DNA from: Euonymus europaeus
Taxonomy: Eukaryota; Streptophyta; Magnoliopsida; Celastrales; Celastraceae
Direction of reading: 5' to 3'
NCBI GenBank assembly: GCA_963580455.1
Contig: OY756958.1
Span: forward strand, 7,204,501 to 7,268,500
DNA length: 64,000 nt
The notes beneath the pieces were generated by a model, which searched no databases, was not told the DNA's origin, and was given only the letters and a program-made list of their open reading frames with translations. Positions 10,060 through 20,860 of this stretch are shown piece by piece (position 1 is the first letter of the stretch; each line of letters begins with the position of its first letter). Made by a program: the position numbers and the translations under genes.

Positions 10060-11935
10060 TGTAAGGGGGGGATGATGTAATATCCCAAACCTAATTTTTA
10101 GAAATTTTTTTTAAAATTTAATATTTTTAATAAATATTAAATATTTTAAGAAAAATATTGGCACAAGAATCACTTGAATCGGAGTTGAATTGAAATTTTT
10201 ATGAATTTTCGAAGTTTAAGTAATTATTATGGAGACGAGGGACAAAAGGGTAATTTCGTCCGAAAATCTGGGTTAAACCCAGATTTTCTTCTTCTCCACC
10301 AGGTATCACGGGTGTGAGAGAGGGAGGAAAACTGTTGAATTGGATTTGGTGATTTCTCCACCGATTAGGGCAAGTAAGGTATCAAAACGAAGCTTGTAGA
10401 GAGAGGAACAAAACCCAAGTGGAATCATTGTCATCGAAGCACCATAGGAGGCGAAATCAGGCGGCAAAAGTTTGGTTTTTCGGTGAATTCTAGGAGCGAT
10501 CTCGGTTGATTCCAGTGGAGTCCGGGAACGAGACAGGTACCACTGGATTTCAATTTTTGAGAGCTTTATTTTGATGTATGGTATGACCGGTAACGTCGCT
10601 AGAATCCACTATTCTGGTGACGGCAAGGTTGACTTGGGTTTGATAGAGTTGACTCGGTTTTGATTGAGTTGACCTGATTTGACTGGGTTAACCCATTTTT
10701 GACTGGTTTGACTCGGTTTGACATTTGACCATTTTGATCATTTTGACTCGTTTTGATTAGTTTGACCCGTTTTGACCAGGTTGTCCTTTCTGTATTTTAA
10801 CTGTATCGGGTATACGTATCTATATTTTGGTGTAGGGGACTAATTTAGGGATTTTGGATTCGAATTCCAGTGAGTCGAGGATGAACTACGAATTAGTGTC
10901 AGTCGACATTTCAGGTTGGGGTTCTGCCCTATTCCTTATTTGGGGTTCCGTATTCGACTGACTTCTACTTGTTTATTTGTGTGAAATTCCCGGGAGGTTG
11001 AAAATTTATCTGTTTGTAGTCTTATCCGCTTTATTTCCGCAATTGCAACTATATTATTATTTCCTGCTATTATTGATTGTGTTTGTGCGACTGACTGCAC
11101 CCTTGTGCACCATGTCTTCTGTGGGGCCAACTTCTTGTTTGTGTAGTATCTTGGAGAGTCCAGATAGGACCATACTCTAGTGATTTTCTGTGATGATACT
11201 ACGAGATTATTGATGGATGATTTGTAGTGTGTGGGACCCACATCGAGCCATGTAGGCGATGCTATCGAGTGCTTATATAGGCTCGATCCTCATCCAATCT
11301 GTGGAGTACGTGGACTGGGAGACACCTTGCGGGGATCAGGGTGGGTCTAGGGGAGGACTTACTGATGTATTATGGATTTGAGTTGAATTATGATTTTGTC
11401 CTGATTTGAGAGTTGTACTTATGGATGGTAGTGGTGGAGCCTACTCGGTGTCTAGCCTACAGATTGGTGATTTTGATGATGTTTATGACGGATCGATTTT
11501 CTCGGAGATTTTATATCCTATCAGTGAATCACTTTATGATTTCCTTTAATACTTTCTATATCTTACAGGTTTTCTTACTTTATCTCTGATTTATTGGAAT
11601 TCGATGGTACTGGAGAGTATCACCATTTGAGTTTCTGTTCATTCCATTTATACATCTTGAGTTATACATTTTGTTTACTCTGATTATCGATATTCTCCAT
11701 ATCCCTACTAAGCTTTGTGGCTCATCTCATTCATTCACATGTTTTTCAGGTGAGATAGCCGGAGTGGATGATCAGCGCAGGGATGCGTAAGACCTGATGG
11801 GTAGCCGCTATGAGGATGACTGTGTCTACTTGGTATCTACTTTCCTTTTTTATGATGTTTTGGATTTTTCACTGTATACTCTGGTTTGGATTTTTCACTA
11901 ATATTTGGTAAAAAATCGAAACTCACGTCATAACA
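10060..11935 (+). mobile_element. Chromovirus (Tekay/Del-type) 3' polypurine tract and LTR
   Basis: GGTCGAAATTGTTTTGTAAG, followed by seven Gs, is the familiar junction of Tekay/Del elements. The LTR starts at 10073 or 10076 (TGATGTAATATCCC). A TATA-like CTTATATAGGC lies at 11271-11281. The late part around 11750-11800 (GATGATCAGCGCAGGGATGCG) resembles the U5 end region of such LTRs. The right end near 11935 is uncertain because an antisense LTR abuts it. Confidence 0.6.
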
Positions 11936-12739
11936 ATGCATTATTAATATCACATTTCTCATATAAATAACAATTATCTCACAAAACTCAAGGATTTACC
12001 ACCCTCTCTCTAGAAATTTCTTCTAAAAGCTTGAATATGCACCCAAACTAGTTTTCACTCCAAATCGACAATAGAACCTAGTTATACAACCAAAATCATG
12101 TATAAAATCAACTACCTAAAGCCTCTAAACCAATTAATCAAAGATTCCAACAATTTTAAACAAAAGCCTAACTTTTTACAAAATTAGAAAAACTTACCAA
12201 AACTCCACCAATCTTCTTGAATTTTGTTAAACACCCTAATCTTACCAATCCAAGCTTGCATCTTCCAAAGAAACCAAGTCTCTTCTCCTTCTCTCTTTCT
12301 TCCCTCTTTCTCTCTTTCTCTCTGGCACTTTCTCCTCTCTCGACACTCTCTGCATTTTCTAATTTTTTTTAACAGTGTTGCGCAACAACACCACTAGCCA
12401 CCTTTACTTATCTATTATTATTTACCTTTTTTTCTTAAAAAAAAAACCAACAAAAAGTAACACATGGACATTAATCCAAATTTCAAGCCCACTTTCGGTG
12501 GCCAATCCATGCCCACCGAAAGTGGGTCTTATTCTTTTATGTGTGTATATATATATATAAAAATATATAATTTATTGTTTTTATTATATAATTTTCTTAA
12601 TTCCATTAATTAATGATTAACTTATCTTTATTCGAATTTAACCTTTTTTCGATATTTTTGAACCCGAATTGACAATTTAATTATTTACTATTATTTTTAT
12701 TTTTATTTTTCTTTGGTATTTTTGGGTCAGGGTGTTACA
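11936..12739 (-). mobile_element. Antisense chromovirus-type LTR
   Basis: Read on the minus strand from 12739, the sequence begins TGTAACACCCTGACCC, a start shared by many plant chromovirus LTRs. It continues through an AT-rich U3, a long GA-rich leader (minus of 12240-12350) and a T-rich tail. No internal domain of the same orientation follows, so it is a solo or truncated LTR. The left limit is an estimate. Confidence 0.5.
12488..12526. repeat. Perfect inverted repeat, 14-bp arms
   Basis: Arms CCCACTTTCGGTGG and CCACCGAAAGTGGG enclose an 11-bp spacer (CCAATCCATGC). It lies inside the antisense LTR, where it could fold as a hairpin in RNA or DNA. Confidence 0.8.
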
Positions 12740-12744
12740 CATAC

Positions 12745-14130
12745 CAACTAGTTTGTATCGTCTTCTCTGCATCAACTATTGTTGTTCTAGAGGGAAAACA
12801 ATATGGAGGTGGTGTGGACAGACAGGAGGCCATTCAAGGAAATTAAAACAATGTGGAATCTGAATAGTACAAGGAAGACATAATGTTCATCTGCATTTAA
12901 GACATAATTCAATTTCACCTTAAAGAAGGCAAAATAGATGCTTTTGCCTAGAGCAGTCTTGCCATAATGGTCGACCTCTATTCCTATCATCGAAGAAATC
13001 CCATGAAGCCCCTATCCCTATTGAAGAGAAGGGTAGTGTTGCCTGTAGTCAGAAAAGCTCAAATGTAGACCACACTGGATAGACTGTCAGGAGACTAAGA
13101 ATGAGAACAAAACAAAGTAGCAATTATCTTTGGAGAGAAAGAGGTTGAATATGAAGGTGAGAAGATTCAGATGGAAGACTTGAAAAAGCACCACCAAAAT
13201 TGGATGATCTAAAAGCAGAGGTCAAAAACCCACTAGAGGAGGTCAATTTGGCAACAGAAGAAGTCCTAAAACCTACCTATATCAGAAAATTCATAAACTA
13301 AAATATCAAGGTACAACTAGTTAAGTTACTAAAAGAGTATTGTGATTATTTTTTTTGGAATTATGATGAGATCCCAGGATTCAGCCAAAAATTAGTACAA
13401 CACCAGCTTTCAATCAAGCTTGACTATAAAGTGGTCAAGCAAGCTCCAATAAGAATGTCAAAAAAAGTGGAGTTAAATGTCAAGGAAGAAATTCAGAAGC
13501 TGCTTAAAGCTAGCTTCATACAACCATTACATTATTAAAAATGGCTTTCCAACATCGTACTGGAGGTCAAGAAGAATGGTAAAATCTGTGAATGTGTTGA
13601 TTTTAGGGATTTGAATAGAGCCACTCTGAAGGATATTTATGTGATGTCGATAGCAGATATGCTAATCAATGATGCATCACAAAATGAAATATTATCTATA
13701 ATGGAAAACTACTTAAGTTACCACCAGATTTTCATCGAAGAAAAAGATATTTCAAAGATGCATTTAGGTGTCTTGGAGCTTTGGGAAGCCTTGAACGGAT
13801 TGTAATGTTTTTCGGTCTCAAGAATGTAGGGGTGACTTATCAAAGGTTGATGTATGTCATATTCCATTATATGATTGGGCGCTTCCTGGAGGTGTACATA
13901 AACGATATTGTAATCAAATCAAAGAAAGTTGCTGATCACTTTACACACGTATAGAAGAGCTTTGATAGAATGAGGCTGCACCAACTGAAACTCAATCCAC
14001 TCAAGTGTACATTTGGAGTATAAGTGGCAAACTTTCTATGTTTTATAATTCATTATAGAGGCATAGAGATGGATAAGAACAAAGATAGAGCTCGAGCAAT
14101 AAGAAAGTATTCTTGTAGGTTGGTTGGTAG
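12745..14130 (+). pseudogene. Decayed Ty3/gypsy protease-RT segment (Tat-like)
   Basis: From 13270 the frame matches a gypsy reverse transcriptase. NLATEEVLKPTYI and LVKLLKEYCDYFFWNYDEIPG precede the thumb, with RMSKKVELNVKEEIQKLLKA and CVDFRDLNRAT following. MFFGLKNVGVTYQRL corresponds to the MPFGLKNAGATYQR block, and VYINDIVIKSKK at 13900 is the catalytic YVDD box with Asn for the first Asp. NPLKCTFGV and RGIEMDKNK close the RT. Stops and frameshifts (near 13530, 13790 and 13950) show that it is dead. RNase H and integrase are absent. It is probably the continuation of the gag remnant at 7216-9060. Confidence 0.75.
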
Positions 14131-16266
14131 ATACACAAAAAGAAAATCAACATAAAAATGTGAGTGTATGAGACCTAAAGTAAGCAAGTATGTAGGCATG
14201 AAAAATGTAATGCCCACATCCATATCCCATTAAAAGGGCCAAAAAACATACCATGAGCAACCACAATGGTGATATTTTACTGGGAAATGAATAATGTATG
14301 CGAATGTGTGTTTTCCTAGTGTAGGAGTCAAGGTTTTGAAAATCAAACTGGTAATCAAATCGAGTTCAAACTGAGTTCAACATAATTCTTTATTCTATAC
14401 ATATGTTTAATATAAAACTCATACTAATATAAAAATCCATCAATAATATGTCTATATTGAAAAATTCTTAATCATTTAAGATTAATAATATATGTTTGAA
14501 CATTATATGCATTATAATATGTTGAAACTTTTATGAAATGCAATATATTTAATAATTTTATCATTATAAACAAACAAAGCCTCATAACCTTAGTTGGTAG
14601 ATTATTAGTCTAATGCATAGCAGGTAAGATGTTTGAATCTTACATGCAATATATATATATCAGCCTCATTCATCTTAAAAATATCGATTGGATAAATGTC
14701 AAATTTCAAGCCTTAATCACGCTAGATTGAAGACTGATCCACGGTTGAACTGGTCTGACAAACCAATCTTTTTTTTAACATTGATGGTTATATTGGGAGA
14801 CGTGTTTTATTTATGTGGCTATAAATGAAAATGTAATGATTTTTGTGTTGGTATAATTCGGGTGGAAAAATTGTGTTTGACCTAGATGACCGATTTTTTC
14901 GAGCTGGAGCAAATCAAGTTTGGGTAAAAGTTTTATGTTTGAAATACGAGTCCAATCACAAAAAATTTATTCGATTTAAAATTGTGTTCGGGTTCAAACA
15001 CAAACATCTTATTTAATTTAGTTGTTTAAACCCTAACCCGAATTGAATTATTGTCTGGATTTAAACTAATCTGAGTATGGTCAATTATGTACATCCAAAA
15101 ATTCAAACGAATCTGGATTAGGACATGCAAATATCTCTTAAACATCCGATGTTATTCGACCTGGATCGACATGAACGCAAATTTTTACCACTGCTAGGTA
15201 CAATAATTTAATTTTGCTGGTTTGGTTTAATTTTATTTTGGATGCCAAATGTAAAAGAGGTGTGCCATAATTAATCATAAAAAATGAAAACATTGGCTAA
15301 AAAACAAAAGAGGGGGCACTTAATCCCTAGAAATGCTTTAATGGTAGTTGTGTGGGCCCGTAAAACAAAAGTAAGCCACTTGCTGGGCCAATAAGAACAC
15401 TCACAATGAGAACTTTTTAATGGGCCATTTGTGTAAAAAATAACAAAACAGCTGGCCCATCAGCACTGTTTAACATACAACGATACAACTTTTGGACAAT
15501 CATCGTCCTAGGCCAAGCTTCTACACTTGGACTTTTGCTGGGTCACCTAATGTGCCATTAAACTACCATCCTTGACAAAACTCGTGGAGCAATTCTCGTA
15601 GATGTGGTCGACGAGGTGGCAGTCGAATTCACATCAATAACACTTCCATTGAAGCCATCTAGAGATTGCAGAACTACGATCCAAATCTTGAGAAAAGAAT
15701 CTCTTGCAAAGTATGTCCAGTTCTTCCGATATACCTCTACAAATGTGTTTTGATTTCATTTTTTCATGTATTTGTTACGGTCTTGACTTTCTACATCTGT
15801 ACCCCTGAGATACGAGGACGATTGGGTCGATGGGAGATATGATGGGTATGGGATTGAGAGCTAGAAGAGAGGAAGTAGATATAGGGGTCAACATAGGCAG
15901 GATTGAGGCATGTATTTGGGGCTTAGATTCTACACAGAGGAGTGGTTCAATGGGAAAAGTCATGGGGTTGGGGTGCAGACTTGTTGTAATGGGAGTTGCT
16001 ATTTTTATGAAGTTTATGTTTATGATTTCTAGATAGGGTTAGTCAATTTTCTGATTTTTCTATCTGGGTTTCAGATTTTGATGCTCGTCTTTGATTTGAT
16101 CAGTCTTTACAGGTTTTGCTGCTACATTCAATCCGTTTCTATTGGGGGCAAGCAAAGTGATCCCAAAATCCCTTTGAAGTCACCAATTTCCATTCAAGGA
16201 ATCAGGGCAATCTCATTATTTTTATCCCGGTTTGTTTCATCATCCTCCTTTCTTTTAAGGTATTAA
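14131..16266. other. Non-coding spacer with one tRNA-like stretch
   Basis: No protein similarity was recognised. The region is AT-rich from 14350 to 14600, with direct-strand GGGCC-type words near 15355-15470 that could be subterminal repeats of the hAT fossil to the right. The open stretches at 15830-16266 have no recognisable homology. Confidence 0.35.
14578..14655 (+). other. tRNA-related sequence (tRNA fossil or SINE head)
   Basis: TAACCTTAGTTGGTAGATT resembles a pol III box A (TAGCTCAGTTGGTAGAGC), and about 40 bp downstream GTTTGAATC differs from box B (GWTCRANNC) by one base. TAAGA and TCTTA can pair around it as a T-arm stem. The anticodon arm does not fold well, so this is not a working tRNA. 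It could be a tRNA pseudogene or the head of a tRNA-derived SINE. Confidence 0.35.
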
Positions 16267-17055
16267 TTGTCATATTGCTTGCACCAAAATGACAGAAAAC
16301 ATAGTAATTGTAATTTACAATGTCCTAGTAATTTTCATTGGACTCTTGCTGAAATAATTAGATATTTTTTGGATGTCTTTCATACTTTTACTAAAATATT
16401 TTATTCTATTTATTATCCTTCATCTTGTAGAGTATTTATACAATTAGATATTATCCTTTGCCAGTCATATTCAGTATCGTTGTGGTTATGGATCCTAGAT
16501 GTAAAAATAATGCTTTAGAATTATGATTAGACATATTATATAACAATGATAATGATAATGATAAAGTGAGATCACAATTAAATAAAATGAATATTATTTT
16601 AAATCAATTATATGATGAGTACAAAAACCAACTAGGAGAACATAGAACAGCACAACTGACTTCTACTTCAAGTTCTTCCTCCTCCAGATTCTTAAGAGGT
16701 TTAGCATTGCTAAAAAAATAGATGAACTCAAATCATGTACATCATCTGGTAGGTCCACTTCTGAACTAAAAAAGATATTTTGATCAATTTGTGCTTGATA
16801 TTGATGATAATCTTGAGTTTGATATATTAGCTTTGTTGATAGTATAAGAGAACGGGTATCATTTACTCTCCAAAATGGCACGTGATCTACTAGCCGTTCC
16901 AGTTTCAACCGTAGCGCCAAAAGTAGCTTTTAGTGCAGGTGGTTGAGTTGTGTCACAAATCCGAAGCAGCTTTGGTCCAGAAACACTAGAGCAATTATTT
17001 TGCCTTAAAGATTGGAGTTTAGCACATCAAAGATTGCAATAGAAAAAATGAGTAA
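16267..17055 (+). pseudogene. hAT-family transposase fossil (C-terminal half)
   Basis: The first block, WTLAEIIRYFLDVFHTFTKIF with YYPSS after it, matches the hAT segment W..L.EI..FL..F...TK.FS...YPT that precedes the C-terminal domain. A middle block in another frame includes a VxDPR-type motif (VMDPRCKN near 16485). The end, near 16865-17010, contains MARDLLAVPVSTVAP and then AFSAGG, the counterpart of the hAT dimerisation signature MARDILAIPVSTVASESAFSTGGR, followed by LFCLKDW. Several frameshifts and stops are present and the N-terminal BED finger and catalytic start are missing, so it is inactive. A GC-rich segment with GGCCC words at 17430-17550 may be the right subterminal region. Confidence 0.8.
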
Positions 17056-17991
17056 CTGAACTTGCTAAAGAAATGGATAAATTAAAATATGAAGACCGGC
17101 ATGGATCGAAGAGAGTTCTACTGATGCTAATGATTGATTGATTACTCATATATAATAAATTGTAACTTTTTAATTATGTATTTATAATTAAAGAGACGAG
17201 AGATTGAGAGTGATGAAAATGATTAATAAGTATATTATATATAGTGTCAACCTAGTTGGGATGTATGTATAATATATATAACGTAATTTCACTCACTATA
17301 AGTCTATAACATTATTAACATATTCATATTGTTCAATATTTTGAATTATATAAAAAATTAATGCAATTATTTTGATTCTATAATTCAAAAAAAAAGCATA
17401 AAGGAAAAAATAACGGATCGAGTCGACCTGGCCCAAAAGCCTGCCTTCACTAGCCTCGGCCTCATTTTTGTCATATGGCCCAACCCAATTGCTTGAATAG
17501 GGCTTGGGCGTTAAAATGTCGGGTTAGCCAGGCCCAGCTCGATGGGGACCCCAACCCATATATAGAAAAAGAGGCCATGATCAAGCCACGAGTCAGGTAC
17601 TTTCACAAAGCCATAAACTCACTATTTAAAAAGTGTAGTCCGATAGTGATAAGTAGACTTTACTTAGTTCATCTACAGTAGATACTTGCAACAAATTCTC
17701 TTAATTCCATTAAAATTGCACTTTTTCATCAATTTATAGTTTTTTTAAATAGTAACACCACGTATCAGATACACTAAACCATTATCTAAATTATATAAAT
17801 ATTCAATTTTACAATTTTTTTTTTACTGAAACTCAATCTATTTTATCAATATTGATAAAATAATGGAATCAATTTATAGTATTGGTTGGTATGTGCCTAT
17901 ATCATTTAATTATTCAATTGTCAATATCCAAATGTGCAAGTCCTACATGTAAATCTCCAAAGTCCTATATGCAAGTATATGCTACTATCCA
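17056..17991. other. AT-rich spacer, possible hAT right end
   Basis: No gene is seen. The segment 17420-17560 is rich in GGCCC/GGGCC words typical of hAT subterminal repeats, but no terminal inverted repeat or 8-bp target duplication could be matched. The remainder is AT-rich and featureless. Confidence 0.35.
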
Positions 17992-18373
17992 TGTAATGCC
18001 CTTACCCATGAGGCACTACATTGTACTTTTCGCACCTTTTTAGGTCACCAATGTGATTCTTATCATTTAGATTCAACTCTAGTTCATACAACTAAGTCAA
18101 TCCCATCAATAAAAATTTTAGCAGTAAATCACAACATCACATCAATAACCTAGCAAGGCCTTAGGCCATCTATTAGCAAGCATTTCACATCCTAACAAGG
18201 CCCTATGACATCTATCAATATGCACAAACTGAAACACAATGATAACATCATAAACAATCCATATCCCACACAATATCCGGACCCAAGGTCCACATCCTGG
18301 TTCAAAAGATCCGATCACATAGAATTCCTTCTAACCGTATAAAACAATCACACCAAAATGTGCCAATAAGTCA
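17992..18373 (-). mobile_element. Chromovirus 3' LTR, distal part (left of element A)
   Basis: Read on the minus strand, this is the end of the LTR that begins at 28747: its last bases GGGCATTACA (complement of TGTAATGCCC at 17992) fit the end of Tekay-type LTRs. It is continuous with 27088 onward once element A and one copy of its AGTCA target duplication are removed. The rejoined LTR would be about 2.04 kb. Confidence 0.55.
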
Positions 18374-18858
18374 TGATAACGTCTCAAACTCGTTAAGTAC
18401 AAAAACGTATCAGTATAGGTCCGAACAAGGACTTCCTCGGTTCCTCATCTTCCTCCTCGGCTAGGCAGTCTTCTCGGTAGAGTTTGTCCTGTAGAAATGA
18501 GCAAACGTAAGCTAGAGGCCTACCAGAGAGTGTTCTCTGGCGTTGGCTCTCCAATGCTTAAGTCAGATGCTTGCATAGAGAATCTCTCCGAAGAACACAG
18601 CTCGGTGTTCTAGGGCAATGTGTAAAGAGTGTTTTTTAGTGAAAGAAGTCATCCCTTTTACCTGTGGGGTAACCCCTTTATATAGTGAAGGTGGTTTCCA
18701 TTAATAGAATTCGAGTGGTGGTGAATAATACCTTGCCAAAGAGAAAAGCATCTTTATTGCTCGGTACCGAGGATATCCCAGCGAGAAAGGTGGTGCCCTC
18801 TGTTGATAGTTGTTGCCACGTGTCTTGTTCTGATTGGAGAGGATCAATATCCTCATCA
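18374..18858 (-). repeat. Element A left (3') LTR
   Basis: 485 bp, TG...CA. The TATA box, read on the minus strand, is CTATATAAAGG at 18677-18687. Relative to the right LTR it lacks 54 bp just after CCTTGCCAAA (near 18737). A dyad with 7-bp arms (CCAGAGA/TCTCTGG) lies at 18523-18540 in the transcribed R-U5 part. Confidence 0.9.
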
Positions 18859-18876
18859 TTTGCCCCCTCAGGCCTG
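18859..18876 (-). promoter_or_regulatory. Element A polypurine tract
   Basis: On the minus strand GGCCTGAGGGGGCAAA lies directly before the 3' LTR. Element B has the related GGTCTGAGGAGACAAA at the same place. Confidence 0.75.
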
Positions 18877-19082
18877 TGATTGGTAGCTGTAGACGACCAA
18901 TGATAGGCCTATATTGGCTGTCATTTGGTTTTCCCGAGAGTGGCATTGATGACGAAACATTGAACGGTTACGATGAAGTCTGAGGTGATCCAATGGTCCT
19001 TTGATGAGCAAAGGCTGAATGGTCCAGATGAGGGGATGCCAAAGGTCTCCTCATCGGGTCCGTTGACCAGGGCGGTCTTCCA

Positions 19083-19092
19083 CTATAAATAG
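19083..19092 (+). promoter_or_regulatory. TATA box of the element A antisense gene
   Basis: CTATAAATAG lies 147 bp before the start codon at 19230. The equivalent boxes in B (146 bp) and C (142 bp) keep nearly the same distance. Upstream, between this box and the LTR, are a GATTGG and a CCAAT word. Confidence 0.6.
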
Positions 19093-19229
19093 CAAAGACG
19101 TCGCTTTCAAGAATCACTTGCTGCCAAATCTTGAGAGACCCGAGCTTATAGAATACCGAGCAAACATATTCTTCTCCTACCGAGAATATTTTATTCCTCG
19201 TCCTCGTTTCTGCTTTCAGGTACGAGAAA

Positions 19230-20731
19230 ATGTCTTCCCCTTCTCGGATAGTGTGAGTAATTTGTTAGAGGATGCCGACTTAGGTTCTTCTCCATCAACC
19301 TCTACTTCCCCCTGTTAGGATGAGTCTTAGGCTTCCCCCAGCCAAACGTCCTTTCTTCGCCCCGTCTGGGTTTGAGGCTCCCCTACAGGAAGCCTGAGCA
19401 GCGGGTGATGGTACTAGGGAGCCTAGAAACCTAAGTTGTAGTCTTACAGCCTTCAAGGTGGAAGTCCAACGCAAGTTGTTCGACATTCCCTACCCTTGCA
19501 GGCTTGTGCCTGAGGGGGTGTCTCCTTTTAATCCTCAACATGGGGAATTCGCCATTTCCACAACCGCTCTCACATATGGTTGTCGGATTCCTATTGCACC
19601 AGCCATATGTTCTTTCTTTGCTCGATTTGACATTTGTCCCACCTGTTTAGCTCCCAACTCTTGGGTTTTTCTCGGTACAATACTCCATTATTGTGATGAG
19701 CTTCGTGTTCCTTTCTCTTCCAATGTCCTTCAACATATTTTCTCCTTATGTAGAGCCCCGAGGAACCCTGGGTTATGTTATCTGAAATTTAAGAAGGGTT
19801 TGGTCGCCCTAAAATATTCCTCTTCCAATCACCATTGGAAGTCTAGTTATATTTTTGTTTGGATGTCCTTGGCCGAGGATGAGGTTCTACCTTTTAGAAC
19901 CTCGTGGACACTCCCTAAATTCAGTAAATTCAAACGTTTGCCCCAGCTTTCTCACGAGGAGCTTGACTGGTATCTGAGCCTCAAGCAACCTTTCACCAAA
20001 CCTTCTATCCCCCTCGTATGCCGAGCTGTAGACTTTACGAGGGCACATAGGTCTGAGCGAGCAATGCAAGGTGGGGACTTGCTCTTGCTCGGTCCTATCT
20101 ATGTACTTTCTCTGTTTTTGACTTGTCTTCTAACTTGTTGTTTTTTTTGTTTTTCAGTTATGTCTTTGGCTGCAGAATATCTAAAGATGCAGAAAAAAGG
20201 CAGCGACTCTCGGCCAGAAGAGGAGACCCTCTGGGCAGGCTGAGCTGAGCTGAGCTAGAGGAAGAAAGTTCCGGTTGGGGGAGTTCGGTTGAAACCTGGC
20301 CGAGGAAAAGACCTAGGTTGTGGACGTGGTGTGTTAATTGGCACACCAGTTTTTCGACCAATCGGCTCTCATTCTCGTGCCTCGAAGGCGCGCTCCTCGT
20401 CCCTGCCTCATCGAATGGGGGATATCCGCACTCCCCGGTTGAGCGTTTGTCTTTCCGACAGGGTGGCCAACCCTCAAGTGGCCATGGAAATGCTCGAGAA
20501 GCTCTCTCTCCCCTTGGATCAGAGGCGAGCCAAGGAAATGTCTACCGAGGAAAGAATGGAGGCCTCTGTTGTCAAGTTTTTGGAGGTATTGACTTTTCCT
20601 AGCTTTGCCAATCTTCTTCTTTGGTTTTCTTTTATATTTTATTCCATTGTTGCTTTTAGCCTGAAACTGCTCAGGGCGAGGTACCCGAGAAGCACCCGAC
20701 CACCGGGGAACCTGTTGATGTAGAAAACTAG
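19230..20731 (+). pseudogene. Antisense gene of Tat element A (three exons, C-terminus deleted)
   Basis: Runs opposite to gag-pol. Exon 1 (19230-20070) begins MSSPS; a 1-base deletion soon shifts the frame, and a CGA to TGA change stands near 19398. From 19458 an open frame carries the main domain: IPYPCRLVPEGVSPF, GEFAISTTALTYGCRIP, SFFARFDICPTCLAPNSWVF and HHWKSSYIFV. This layout resembles the 'putative gypsy type transposon' family (PF04195 as I recall). Intron 1 is 20071-20157 (GT...TTTTTCAG, phase 1). Exon 2 (20158-20585) starts VMSLAAEYLKMQKK and is shifted by a GAGCT expansion near 20240. Intron 2 is 20586-20659 (phase 0). Exon 3 (20660-20731) is only 24 codons and ends in PVDVEN; B has 636 bp there, so the coiled-coil part was lost. 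Function is unknown. Antisense ORFs in Tat elements have been reported in the literature. Confidence 0.7.
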
Positions 20732-20860
20732 TCTTTCTCCTCTCTTTTTTTATGTTTCTTCGCTTTCTATGTAAATGACTCAATTATCAATGAAGTTTCT
20801 TCTTTTATTGCCTTTTGCAATCTCATTAATATGATTCTGTTTATGCTCGGATAATGTAAT

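Noticed and set aside
16663..16920. 85-codon minus-strand frame over the hAT fossil
   Set aside because: The plus strand shows hAT dimerisation motifs, so the minus frame is a shadow.
18685..18879. Small open frames repeated in A and B LTRs (also 26855-27070, 37015-37209, 45779-45973)
   Set aside because: They recur only because the LTRs are copies; they contain no recognisable protein and overlap the LTR promoter.
20334..20783. 149-codon minus-strand frame in element A
   Set aside because: It is the reverse of exon 2 and intron 2 of the antisense gene; its composition does not suggest a protein and it is not kept in B or C.
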